Assembly: GCA_030141605.1 (NCBI GenBank) | Contig: JAQGDQ010000078.1 | Location: 188,001 to 252,000, forward strand | Source of the DNA: Tubiluchus corallicola | Lineage: Eukaryota; Priapulida; Priapulimorpha; Priapulimorphida; Tubiluchidae | DNA: 64,000 bases | Direction: 5' to 3' | Part shown: piece by piece, positions 12,060 through 23,062 of the stretch | How positions within the stretch are numbered: the stretch's first letter is position 1 | Layout: every line of letters starts with the position of its first letter | Position numbers and translations under genes: made by a program | Notes under the pieces: model-generated | Databases searched by the model: none | The model's input: the letters and a program-made list of their open reading frames with translations, nothing else | Told to the model about the DNA's origin: nothing

Positions 12060-13960
12060 GTTCCCAGATATTTACATTTCTTCGAAGAATCATCCATGCT
12101 GAACGTTTTTCTTTCTGTGATTATAATCATCATCATCACCATCAATAGATATTCTAAAGCGTGGAGACAATTTAACATTCGGGTCACGAAATTTTTTGCT
12201 CCCGTAAAGTTCCGAAGTTCACATACTTAGGTGGCTGGAATCACTTTGCTAACAGCCTCGTCGGCAACGAAGACCACTCCAATGTTCTACTCGCTTGACT
12301 GGCTTAACGAAACTAGCGTACGATGACAGACCACCAGGATACGTCTAGCGACCTCTTCTTCTAATGAGTCAGGTACCAGGCTTTCAGAATGTATAGAAGT
12401 CTGCTTTTTGTGCCGTTTTGACTGAAAACTCCACCGTCATGGAAGCATACCCATCTTAGGAAAATATCATCTGCCAAATACCAGACGTATGACTTGTGTT
12501 CTGCCTACCCAAGATAATGAATGGTAGTGTGAACAATTCACGTATTTAATTGCAAGTCATCGAGTTGATTATAAAAGTATCCGAAGCAACGTCTTGTCGG
12601 CCAACGCTCCGACAAAGACAAAATCAATTGGCCTTTTAGCTGAACCGGCCATTTAACAACTATATCCGTAATCTCGTGGAGTAATCTGCACCTCTCAAGT
12701 CATACCTGTCATGACCCAGTTAATCATCCAATCACAGCAATATGCTAGGTATGACATCGTGAAGCCAAAATTTGGTCCAAAAGTTAAACTATAACATTTC
12801 TTTGTTGGACTCCCAATAGGTGGAGCCACCAGTTTATACTGTTTACCAAATTCGGTTAATTAGTTATTAATAACAGGTTTAATACAATACATTCAGATAT
12901 GGCTAATAGTTCTTTCAAATGCCAAAAATGTGTTATTACAGTTAAACGGTATTCGTTTTAATCTGCTAAATACGACCGTGACAACAATTCTCCATACGAC
13001 CGTATGGAGAAAAAACAACCAGTTGCAACAGATCAACCAAATTATTTAAAGATAACTCACATCTCTTGTACAAGTGTCCGGTTAAAAAGCACAAAAACTC
13101 TTTTTACATAAAGTTAAAAATTCGCTTTGAAATTTTGAAATCACCTATATGCTGCCTTATTGTGCACAGAACTTGTATTAGCAACAACGCTGTATAAAAC
13201 TTGAAAATTTTAATTCCCGCGAAGACCGTTCTGCGCAGCCGTTTTGACACTAAGTCGTTTGAAATAAGTTTAGATAACATTACATAAAGTTTGAAAAAAT
13301 AATCAGCGTATTCGTAGCGCGCTCTTGGCTAACTAAGCAAAAGCATAAATTATTGTATATTATTAATAAAATTCAATATACGTTTTCTGATGAGCCTGTG
13401 GTGCACCAGTTGACGGGAACACTTTAAATACTAACAATGACTATGAATGCCAGAATGTTCATAAACCATTGCGGTTTATTTTATAACAATTTTCTTTTCT
13501 AATTACATAAGTATTTCAAGCATATTAGCGTAATGCTAAGTAATATAATTTTGTATGGAAAGTTTTTTGACATACTTTAAAATGCCCCTTTTTCCTCTTT
13601 AGCATTCTTCTTGCAAATGATGTCTGCTGAGCAACCAAAAACAGTATTTTAATTACAATTGTTGAATAAGTAACAACTGCTACACTAGTTCAAATTTTAG
13701 ATAAGATTTTAATTATATTGTTTGTACAACATTTCGCAAGTCTGCTCTGTGTCAAGGCAAAAAGCAGATTTAGGCTCCATAAAGAACAAATGGCTCTAGA
13801 TGTAGGCTAATTCTTAGCTTGTTGGTTTGTTATAATCTTAACTAGTGTTTGTGCAATAATATCAATTTATCAGTGCAGTAGTTTTGCAGATGTTTCTTAG
13901 TCTCTGGGGTATCCGTTTAGGAAATTTTGCTGAATGTGAAGGTGAAATTCTTTCAGGCAT
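12060..13960. other. Intergenic sequence, no recognised gene
   Basis: A possible decayed zinc-knuckle-like stretch (FKCQKCVITVKRYSF, about 12,918-12,960) is followed by stops, and LYKCPVKKHKNSFYIK appears in another frame near 13,065-13,110. These may be scraps of one old coding element, but the case is weak. The rest shows no signal. Confidence 0.3.
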
Positions 13961-13998
13961 TATTCGCGGCTGGGCAACGCGTTGGCTTCAGCTCAGGT

Positions 13999-14010
13999 CG
14001 CGCATGCGCA
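13999..14010. promoter_or_regulatory. NRF1-type palindrome upstream of the KCTD gene
   Basis: CGCGCATGCGCA matches the NRF1 consensus (GCGCATGCGC core). It lies about 200 bp upstream of the KCTD start codon, inside a locally CpG-richer stretch (about 13,970-14,060), consistent with a TATA-less promoter. The match is seen directly; the promoter role is inferred. Confidence 0.5.
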
Positions 14011-14210
14011 GCTGTGACAGCACGCTCATTTCACTGGGAATCTGCGCTGCTTGTTAGTCACATTACAGTTAATGTGATTTCGTGATTACGTGCTTGTCAG
14101 AATCTAGCACGCTTGCATCAGGGCAAGATAATTCTACTGAAAACTAAAAATCACTGTACGTTTAGTGACTATTTAAAGACTAAAACACATTCAAAAGTTC
14201 AATTAGAAAT

Positions 14211-15038
14211 ATGACGTCAGAAAATCACGAAGTGAATAACGCTGATGCTGCTAGTTTTCCTCCTATTGTCGAGCTAAACGTGGGCGGTGTATTCTATACC
14301 ACATCTCTCGCTACTTTATGCAAGGATACCGAATCGTTATTGTGTCACATGTTCTCAGGTAAAACGAAAACCCCAATTCGTGACTCCAAAGGAAAATATT
14401 TTTTGGACAGAGACGGTGTTTTGTTCAGATACGTCTTAGATTTTCTCCGTAATCAGAAGCTGGTATTACCTGAGAACTTTCATGAAAAGGACAGATTAAG
14501 AAGCGAGGCTGAACATTTTCATTTGCAGAGCATGGTGGATTGCATTGATGCGGCTGTTGTGGTACACACGAATGCACACATCTCACACGTACCCCGTCCT
14601 CACAGCGCGCCGTTGACGGCAAATAAAGCTTCGCATCACCGTCATGGGGGTTTCATCACAGTCGGGTACAGGGGCACCTTTGCATTCGGGCGAGACGGAA
14701 TGGCGGATGTGAAATTCCGGAAGTTGTCAAGAATTCTAGTAGCTGGGCGGGTGACGCTGTGTAAAGAGGTATTTCACGATACTTTGAATGAGAGTCGAGA
14801 TCCTGATCGTGGCCCGGGACACTCTGAGCGCTACACCAGCCGATTTTTTCTCAAACACAATTTTCTGGAGCAGGCTTTTGACATGTTAGCCGACGCAGGT
14901 TTTACATTGATCACTGGATGTGCAAGTGGCACAAATTCACACGGAGGAATAACAGATATCGGAAAAAACACTTCCGGTCTGGACAGCGAAGAGACGAAGT
15001 GGAATCACTACAATGAATTCATTTTTTATCGACCGTGA
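14211..15038 (+). CDS. KCTD8/12/16-family BTB/T1 domain protein
   Basis: This intact single-exon gene encodes 275 residues. Residues about 18-115 form a T1/BTB domain (PPIVELNVGGVFYTT; KGKYFLDRDGVLFRYVLDFL; LVLPENF; RLRSEAEHF). Residues about 147-275 form the H1 domain characteristic of KCTD8, 12 and 16 (GGFITVGYRG; RILVAGRVTLCKEVF; DTLNESRDPDR; ERYTSRFFLKHNFLEQAFD). Vertebrate members assemble as T1 oligomers on the GABA-B2 receptor tail and bind G-beta-gamma through H1, speeding desensitisation of the response; the same role is inferred here. The protein is shorter than human KCTD12 (325 residues), mainly in the N-terminus and the T1-H1 linker, and lacks the extended C-terminus of KCTD8/16. 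The start has A at -3 and is preceded by stops. It cannot be assigned to one vertebrate paralogue and is probably a pre-duplication orthologue. Confidence 0.93.
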   Translation: MTSENHEVNNADAASFPPIVELNVGGVFYTTSLATLCKDTESLLCHMFSGKTKTPIRDSKGKYFLDRDGVLFRYVLDFLRNQKLVLPENFHEKDRLRSEAEHFHLQSMVDCIDAAVVVHTNAHISHVPRPHSAPLTANKASHHRHGGFITVGYRGTFAFGRDGMADVKFRKLSRILVAGRVTLCKEVFHDTLNESRDPDRGPGHSERYTSRFFLKHNFLEQAFDMLADAGFTLITGCASGTNSHGGITDIGKNTSGLDSEETKWNHYNEFIFYRP

Positions 15039-17340
15039 CTGAAGCAAACAGACTCTACAACGACTTATTGCTCATTATAATTTTATTAACTTTTCTGCTA
15101 ATTGTGTTTCGGTCGAGCTTCTTTCTACCGCAGCTTCAGGTTACCCATTTTTTGGCTATTGCAGTGGTTTCAGGAAAGCCGTTAGAGGAATACGTGTACA
15201 TTTTTTAGAACAGACGTACAACGGATTCATCTGTAACATACATTAATAACGAAATGACTAATAACGTTGTTACTGTGTAGTATAGCAAAATTTGCACATC
15301 CGCACCACAAAGAGGCTCTGTGCTTCACATTGTTGTTTACCGCACTCGACCTATTGCAGTTTTTAGACTTGCCAAGATAGTCGGAAGTAGCAATGGTCTG
15401 CCTATCAGCAATGCCATTGGACACACAGGTCAGCCTGATTGTTAGAATGTTGTTTGAGTGACTTGTGTCATTTGTTCACGGCAAAAACAATTTTTGGCGA
15501 CGAACTTACTGCAATTTTCGCACAAGATACTTGTATTATACTACGTTGTATGTATGGATATGATTACCACAGTATCTATTTGTTTAAATGTGACTAGATT
15601 GTCTACAATTATTATTGTAAGTGCTGTGGGTCTTGCAGTTTAAACACTTTCAAGTAATTGCAAGTGGTCAGTAACCCCCAGTGTATAGTTTCGACAAACA
15701 AATCATATCAATTAAGCACAATATATATCACGTCCGTTTACGTACTGAGTACAGTTGATATTACATAAACCAATTATTGATTACCTTACCTCGTTCATCA
15801 TTAATTTACTCTATTTGTTTTATGACAGAGTGGGATAATCTTGTGTTTTCAAGGTTGTGGGGTATCTGTGAAGCCACTGGCTAGTTTGTTTAGCAGTAGT
15901 TGTACAGTTATTTGATATTGCACAACTAATAATTGTCGCTTGCGCAATTAATCATATTCATTACATGGTTGCTAATCTCAGTAATCTCGGCAACACGCTT
16001 GGGGGAACTTGGAGTGAAAGATAATTGTACTGAAATTGCTCACCACTTCTCAGTTTGCTTGCTTGCGTGCACTGATTACTGTATAGTGGCTTGCATAGAA
16101 TGTGAAAAAATGTGATCTGTTTTTGCACACCAAGATTTACATATACGACTACATATTAAAACATGGTTGTAACGTACTGGAACGTAGCTGATTATAAAAG
16201 ATTATCACTTAAGAGGAGACGCTGAACCAGCAGATCCTCCCTCAATGGTATGAACAGCAGATAAAACATCAAGAAGTGGTTTCCTGGTCATCTATTCATT
16301 TACTGACTTGGGACTGACATCGCCTAACTTTGATCTCTAAACACCCACCGCGATCACTCAGCTATTCCCCACTCTCAAAAGAGATTTATTGGCTTGTAAT
16401 AAATACTATTGTATATAACTTTCTGCATGTAAAAGCTTATCTTGCAAAACTGCATATCGGTTATAAAATGTATAGTCTATGGGGCCGCTGTTGTTTTTAT
16501 AAGTAAAACTCTTTGAAATTATGATTTCAATAGATTTTAAAACTATTATGTTTTGTTTGATAACTACAATTTTTTCAAGTTGTGTCTTTAAAGTCTTGGT
16601 AGTACTTTTATAAGTATTAGGCCTATATGTTCACTATTGAGTAAAATTTCAATAAGATTATAGCAGCCATTTAAACCCTAACTGCAACTAAGTGGCTAAT
16701 TAGCTACGTGAGCACCTGGGAAATGAATAAATTTTGACGTAAAAAGTAGGGAAACTTCATGTACTAGCATATCGGTTCTGTCGAATGTTTTGTTTTTGTA
16801 ACAAAAATGGAAAATATGTTATGTTATTTATTTGATTTAAACGATTGTTAAGCGAGATGAAAGAATACAGAATAAAGAAAAGTTTGGAAAAACAGCATTC
16901 CTTATATAGTTCGTTAAATATCAGACACTATACCCGTCGTTGGTACATTGCTACAGTGCACTGAAATTCAGTTAATTTAAAGACAGTCGTTCTATACGGC
17001 TGTCAGGAACAATCTGTCTTACTTAATAACGCATTTACTTCGTCTGGCATTAATCTCGCTTTTTATTTCTGATCGTCTTCGAGTTTGACTTGATTGACAA
17101 TTATACAGTTGAAGGTGGTCCGTAATTGCCTTCTCTCTCTCGACTACAGACAGTCGCTCCATCCATTTTCATCTAATTGACTTGATCCATCCCGCGTTAT
17201 ATAGTGGGGCGTTTATTTGACTGGTCCGTATATTTTTAACTTTACACTTTAACTAAGTAAAAATAGGTTTTGTTTGAACTTTTTTCATCAATTCATTCTG
17301 TTTCTTTCATTTGTTTATCATTTAAAATAGTTATTAAGTA
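15039..17340. other. Probable KCTD 3' UTR then intergenic sequence
   Basis: No AATAAA lies close to the KCTD stop codon. The first clear poly(A)-signal-like hexamers are ATTAAA near 16,155 and AATAAA near 16,399, so the 3' UTR may exceed 1 kb or use a variant signal. No other gene is recognised here. Confidence 0.4.
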
Positions 17341-17414
17341 AATAAGTAAGTAAGATAGTAAAAGTGTGTGACTGAGTGAGTGAGTGAGTGAATAAGTAAG
17401 ACGTACATAAGTAC

Positions 17415-17452
<38 letters not shown>

Positions 17453-17500
17453 CACCACCACTCACTCAGTCACACACTTTTACTATCTTACTTACTTATT
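17341..17500. repeat. Perfect 42-bp inverted repeat around an (AT)n core
   Basis: Arm 1 is 17,341-17,382 and arm 2 is 17,459-17,500, exact reverse complements over 42 bases (ending ...GTGACTGAGTGAGTG and starting CACTCACTCAGTCAC...). The loop contains extra GTGA units, ACGTACATAAGTACGT and an (AT)n run at 17,416-17,452. The arms are partly GTAA/GTGA-rich, but the shared AGATAGTAAAAGTGTGTGAC segment is not simple sequence. It can form a long hairpin or cruciform. Confidence 0.9.
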
Positions 17501-17529
17501 TATATAAGTAAATTATTTATATATATATA

Positions 17530-19310
17530 TATATAAGTAACTTTGTTATTTCAGGACATACCCGTATAAATAACTAAAAATGCATATAAACTTATTTTAA
17601 CAAACATGACGATCACAGCATTTCCACTTTTGTAAAGTGTGTATGTAGTACAAATTTGCCATTGAAAACACCTATAAATAGAACAACAACAAAAAGACAC
17701 AATCGTATACCTAAATACACAAAAATTATGTAACATTAAACCAGTTCGTGCAAGGCCGAGTTTTGTACGGCATGGTACCACTTCATCTTAACAGTTCTCT
17801 TTTTATCCCTTATTTTCCTTTATCTTTTTCTCGAGGTTTGAAATACATCCCGTTTCGTGTCTATGCAAACGCTGGGGAATGTAGACTGCACGAAACATCT
17901 GAGCCCATCACTGATGATTATTCAACTCATGTCCGTGTCTGTGCGAACTAAGACTTTGCGCTTATTAACGGTAAAAACAACGACAGAAATTCTGCAAGCG
18001 TAGTCACGTAACAGTTCAATTATCGTTTTGTTCGATCATAAGTCTTTGCTGTTGCTTATTTATCCTAGCTGGTTTATCAGGCATTCAAAGCTCGTATGCT
18101 CTAACACCCGCCAATAAATTGGTGATTTCCAGTAAAGCTTAAAGGCGGCGTTGTTTCTCGCAATTTCTGAATGAAATTTTCGACAGAAAAGTAATTCACC
18201 GCTGCATAATTGGTTGAAGAAACTTGCGAAATTATTTGCAAAAAACTACTTTGCGGTGGGATAAGGCAAGCTAATTCAGCTCTCTTTCTCATGTTTCGAC
18301 TTGATTACATTAACATTGGGCATGATGGATTGCGGCCTGCACAAGCATCATACGAACAATCAACAAAAAAATCGCTGCTGCAACAGATTTCTAATTTGTT
18401 CAGATGCTCGCGTACAGTGTCAGTGCCATGCATCATTTGGCTTCCTAGATTCAAGACTTCGCGTGCCTGCAAACCGCATACTGAGGCAGTTCAGTTCATC
18501 TGTAATTAGAACCTTATCAATCTTAATAGTGAAGCTCGCCGTCGGTGTCTTAAACCACTGATGATTTCAAGTTTAACGCTGATCTCAAGCTACGCTGACA
18601 GGCTAACACTCTATTTTCTGAGGTTTGCCTTTCAAATGCCACAGCTAACGATTGGTCAAGATCAAACGAATAAATGCGCACTTAACGGAGATCGTGAAAA
18701 TTTGTAATTTGCATCTGAATGCGGATGAAGTTTGTCAGTTTCTGCAAGTCTTACCCATCGTGTTGTTCTGCCTGGCACACACGAATTGAACTTCTAAGAA
18801 AGCGGATAAATTCAAAAGCCTGGGCTCCTGCGCTGATATGGTCAGCACGGAAGCTTACAGGTAAGAGCATAGCTCCCAAAAATATAACATTTCTGAAAAA
18901 ATGTTTCAGCAACTTTCTGACAATTAAAAAGGTCTTGCACGTTGCTTACCTTGTTCGTAACCTGGCATGAGCAATCTTTCTGCGGGAAGTTTTATTATTA
19001 ACATCATTTATTTCCCAACACACACAAGTACAAATACATAAGTGGTTCAATTAAAAATAGACAATCAAAGTAGTAGTAAAATAAAATAAATATACAACAC
19101 AAAAACACAGAGTATAAAAATAAACAATGGTTTATACAAACATGAATACAGCAAAATAATTTAAGACAGCACCTACGTACTCTAATTCTTCTTTCAATTG
19201 ACTTTTTTGAAAAAAAATATCTCTTTCCCACGCGATAGTTACAGTCTTTCACTATTCTTAACTGTTCTTAAGATTTACTGTTCTTAACTGTCTTATCTTC
19301 CTATCACTTT
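17530..19310. other. Intergenic sequence, no recognised gene
   Basis: Several 60-100 codon frames occur (for example 18,210-18,509 and 18,719-18,970), but none resembles a known family or shows conserved motifs. Nothing else is seen apart from ordinary AT-rich DNA. Confidence 0.5.
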
Positions 19311-19311
19311 G

Positions 19312-19465
<154 letters not shown>

Positions 19466-19921
19466 AGTATTGATTCCAGAATTTTGGCAAAAGGTACAAA
19501 TTTATTTAATTTGCACACTGAAAAAAGTAAAAGTGCAAGACGACAAGCCAGTCGACAGATAACGAAACAGCGCGGTACATCCAAAAGGTGGAACGTTTTC
19601 AGCGTTTTCGTCTAACTGACCACTATATACCAATATCAAGGACTACTATACAACAGGACGTGCACGCTTAGATCTCTGATTCGGCTAGCGGAGGCGATCA
19701 ATACTTGTATGAAATTAATCTATAAATAGTGCGCTTTAGAGAGTAGTGATCTTGGAAATTAAAGAATGGGTGGATCGGTAGATAGCAAGTATTATTTTTC
19801 ATTTAATTGGTTCTTTACATTACGGGAGAAAAGTACCAATTGTTTATTTTATGTATCAAAGGAAATTAGTGTTCATTTTTACTTCCTAAATAGCGCACTA
19901 CTTTAGGCGTAAGTGTGTTTT

Positions 19922-19930
19922 ACCGGAAGT
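19922..19930 (+). promoter_or_regulatory. ETS/GABP-type site upstream of the THAP frame
   Basis: ACCGGAAGT is a full ETS-family core. It lies about 130 bp upstream of the THAP start codon, a common arrangement in animal housekeeping promoters. The promoter role is inferred from position only. Confidence 0.35.
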
Positions 19931-20058
19931 AGTGCTTTGTCATTGCTAATGTGTCATTGTTCAAAGTCAAGTGAAGCGTTGTTTTCGTGCTTGCGTTTGT
20001 TTCTTTGTGGATTATTTTCACAATTTCTCGTGGATTTTATACATCTGTGCTCAGCAGC

Positions 20059-20556
20059 ATGCCGAACAAGTGTGGTGTTGTGAAATGCAAAGGTAACTAT
20101 GACACGGAGAACAAGTGTCGTGTGTTCAGACTGCCAAGAGATCATGTAGAAAAACAGAAATGGCTAAGTGTTCTTCCCCCACGCGAAGGCTTTGTTGTTG
20201 ATCCAACGAAATTTTTCATTTGCGAAAAGCATTGGCCATCGGATACTCAAATGGTCAAAATTCCAGGTGGTCACACCAGGCCAGTGGATCCACCCAGTAT
20301 TTTCAACGTTCCAGCATCATGCTTGCCCACTCCAAAGCCACCACCTCGCCCTCCAAAAACTGAGGACCAGCAGCTGAATTATTTCTTTAAAAAGGATAAA
20401 ATAACTTCTCTCAATGAATTCACTCCTGAGAAAGACCTGCATAAGACGTATCAGAACCTCATCATATCTCGCACACAAGACAAATTTGTGTGCATGTTCA
20501 TGGAAGAGGACCACAGTCAATGTTATATGTCAATTATTTTATATATATATATATAA
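20059..20556 (+). CDS. THAP-domain protein, truncated frame (gene or pseudogene)
   Basis: The 165-residue frame starts at MPNKCGVVKC. Residues 1-85 form a THAP zinc finger (C2CH): ligands Cys5, Cys10, Cys55 and His58 (CEKHW), invariant Pro26 and Trp35, and an AVPTIF-like box DPPSIF at 77-82. THAP domains bind DNA and occur in transcription regulators and in P-element/THAP9-type transposases. Residues 90-150 are Pro-rich then charged (KPPPRPPK; FTPEKDLHKTYQNLIISR), with no further domain I can name. The frame runs into a (TA)n tract and ends ...SIILYIYI. Either a downstream exon is missed or the gene was broken. An upstream in-frame ATG at 19,987 would add 24 hydrophobic residues, but 20,059 is the normal THAP start. 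It could be a domesticated or decayed transposase fragment. Confidence 0.75.
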   Translation: MPNKCGVVKCKGNYDTENKCRVFRLPRDHVEKQKWLSVLPPREGFVVDPTKFFICEKHWPSDTQMVKIPGGHTRPVDPPSIFNVPASCLPTPKPPPRPPKTEDQQLNYFFKKDKITSLNEFTPEKDLHKTYQNLIISRTQDKFVCMFMEEDHSQCYMSIILYIYI

Positions 20557-20557
20557 A
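20539..20557. repeat. Short (TA)n tract at the end of the THAP frame
   Basis: TTATATATATATATATAAAC supplies the last codons and stop of the THAP reading frame. Confidence 0.9.
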
Positions 20558-20577
20558 CCAATAACACTAGGTAACTA

Positions 20578-20785
20578 ATCAAGCTTAGATATTCAAAATA
20601 ACAATTGTAAAACGTAATAATAATAACAGTTCTAATAATACGCATTAATTATATTAATTAAACCATAGTTACTGTTAAAGCAAATAAATCGGAAATCCTA
20701 AGGCATTAAGTAAAAGAGTATGCACAAATCATGTTAGTTCCTATCGCCGTACTCAGTTTAAACAATAGCTCAAAATAAGAAGTAA
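20578..20785 (+). repeat. Dispersed repeat family R1, copy 1
   Basis: Begins AAGCTTAGATATTCAAAATA, continues AACAATTGTAAAACGTAATA and GTTCTAATAATACGCATTAA, and ends near TTAAACAATAGCTCAAAATA. The same order of blocks recurs at 22,927-23,062, and a shorter related stretch is at 22,190-22,245. Not coding; origin unknown. Confidence 0.7.
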
Positions 20786-20789
20786 CTAT

Positions 20790-21160
20790 AGTAACTATAG
20801 ACACAATATGGCCGAAAAACACGGTAACTCTTCCAGTTACTAATCAGATTTGGCGCTGCTTGGCCAAGCACACACCTTGACCATTGTAGTTATGTCTTGC
20901 AATTACCACTGCAGTTCTGACAACAGCATGCATTTTCTGGTAAACGCCGTTAGAAATTGGGCAGCAATTCTCTAGTGTGGACGAAGCTTTAGTGCTACGC
21001 TTTGACAAACGCAATAAAATAAGGATAATATCATTAATACTATATTTTAAGTCTTCCGTTGAACACATCTTCGTCAATTGACAGACCTAGAGACACTAAA
21101 TTATAGTGTTGATGATTTATTACGCTAATTTACTATTAGGTAGGTAGATTAGACAGATAG
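20790..21160. other. Non-coding segment
   Basis: It holds a 77-codon minus-strand frame (20,844-21,077) with no recognisable domain. Nothing else is seen. Confidence 0.4.
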
Positions 21161-21295
21161 GTGGATGGATGGATGGATGGATGGATGGATGGATGGATGG
21201 ATGGATGGATGGATGGATGGATGGATGGATGGATGGATGGATGGATGGATGGATGGATAGATAGATAGACAGAAAGACAGACAGACACAGAAAGG
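21161..21295. repeat. (GGAT)n tetranucleotide microsatellite
   Basis: About 24 uninterrupted GGAT units, followed by GATA and then GACA-type units. Confidence 0.95.
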
Positions 21296-21299
21296 CAGA

Positions 21300-22290
21300 C
21301 AGCATATTGTTACTGTTAAGTGAAAGAATAAGATTGAGAAAAAAGAAGAGAAAAATGTCTACAGCTAGCAATCAGTTTACTTTCTCGGCGGAAAATTTCG
21401 TATTGACAAACAAACAAACAAACAAATCGGCATCAAAAACTGTCTGATTTATCCAATACATGCTATATGCAAAACTAAAATTTCGCCTTCATTTTACAAC
21501 TGAACTTCACTGGCGTATGATGTTGTATTTCATGTTTTTTGCAACAGACAGGCTCAGATATGGTCCTCTTTGTAGTACGCCATTCGTTCAGAAAATATTG
21601 TTAGCAAACACATCACGGTGACACGATTTCTCCATAAAAATCATTTCAGCTTGAACTGCAATCGGGCTTCTCTCGACAGTAACTCGTTCTTTCACTCAAG
21701 AGAGCTATTATCGATGAAAAGTATTAACTCTCAACACTGCTAGCGTGTTTGACTGGATATGCTTTTACCGGCATCAACACTTTACGTGACCGTATATGAA
21801 CATCTACAGCAGGCATTGGAATTTGATTATTTGATCAGGAAGAATTTAAGTTGTGTGATGTTATTACTTTTTATCAAGGTCGATAAGGACTTTTGAATAC
21901 ATGAAATTCAGAAATTAGTCTTAAGGGATCACTTCAAGAGGAATTTTAATTTATTACGGGACAAAGCCTCCTATAAATTTTAATATTCCTAGCTATGATG
22001 TAATTACAAGAAAGATAACAGGATCCTTTATATATGGGCTGTCAGAACTACCTAGTGATATGACTGATATGTTAAGTTATATGAATGTCAAGGTATTGCT
22101 GACTGTTTTATTTTTTTGTATAATACTATGTACTTTTAAATGTATGAAATAAATTTAAAATAAATAAAAACATGCCATCAATGTTATGGAACAAAATAAA
22201 ATAACAATTCTAAAATGCAACATTAATAATATGCGTACGACATGACAACAGCTAACAACGTCACAGAGAGCAAAAATGGCAATCGGAAAA
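21300..22290. other. Intergenic with possible retroelement or gene 3' end
   Basis: An (ACAA)n run lies at 21,408-21,425. Around 21,960-22,145 a plus-strand frame (NIPSYDVITRKITGSFIYGL, then SELPSDMTDML) ends before GAAATAAATTTAAAATAAAT, which has AATAAA signals and looks like a polyadenylated 3' end. No family could be named; a decayed retrotransposon tail is the likeliest reading. Confidence 0.35.
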
Positions 22291-22296
22291 AATAAT

Positions 22297-22464
22297 TACG
22301 CATGAGATATCAACTATAACATGAGTACGCATAAGATATCAACTATAACATGAGTGCGCATAAGATATCACTATAACATGAGTACGCATAAGATATCACT
22401 ATAACATGAGTACGCATAAGATATCACTATAACATGAGTACGCATGAGATATTACTATAGCATG
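22297..22464. repeat. 28/29-bp minisatellite, six units
   Basis: The unit is TACGCATAAGATATCACTAT followed by AACATGAG. The first two units carry an extra A (ATCAACTATA) and are 29 bp; the later units are 28 bp. The last unit is diverged and incomplete. Confidence 0.92.
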
Positions 22465-22926
22465 TTGTAATACTTAGCTAATATTTACAATAATTAAACA
22501 CCATATCTCCAAAAATGGTCTATAATATTGTACTGTAGGCAAAATCCATTTATTTTCACTTCATCTCTACATTATAATGGTCGTGTCCATTGCGAAACCT
22601 GTGCATACTAGCTCCTATAGATAGCCTTGTATTTAGAAATTCCGTAATTCAGTAGCAACAAAGCCAGGTGTGGTTATGATTTCAGCACTTGTTCCATCGA
22701 CCAGTATGGGAGACGCGGGACGATGATAGTTTTAACTTTAATTTCTGCTTCGATTTTGTCTTCGCTTGGCCGTCGTCAGTCACTATCATGAATTATACAT
22801 CACTATGGTACAATAAGCAAAAATTTAATCCAGAAATACCATGTAATATTAATAAAGTGCATTGTTACAGCACTACATACACGGAAAACAGGTTTTAAGA
22901 ATCGTCTAATACGAGTGTACTAACAA

Positions 22927-23062
22927 AGCTTAAACATACAAAATAACAATTGTAACACGTAATATTAATAGTACGCATTAATTATGCTAATTAGGCCATA
23001 CGATTGCTTTAACAATCCTAAGCCCAAAGTAATACTCAAATTAAACCATAGCTCAAAATGAA
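22927..23062 (+). repeat. Dispersed repeat family R1, copy 2
   Basis: AAGCTTAAACATACAAAATA, then ACAATTGTAACACGTAATAT and TAGTACGCATTAATTATGCT, ending TTAAACCATAGCTCAAAATG. It is collinear with 20,578-20,785. Confidence 0.7.

Noticed and set aside
12900-13110. Zinc-finger-like FKCQKC and LYKCPVKKH
   Set aside because: Different frames, stops between them, and no complete C2H2 or CCHC pattern.
14425-14622. Open frame antisense to the KCTD gene
   Set aside because: Shadow of a real coding sequence on the other strand.
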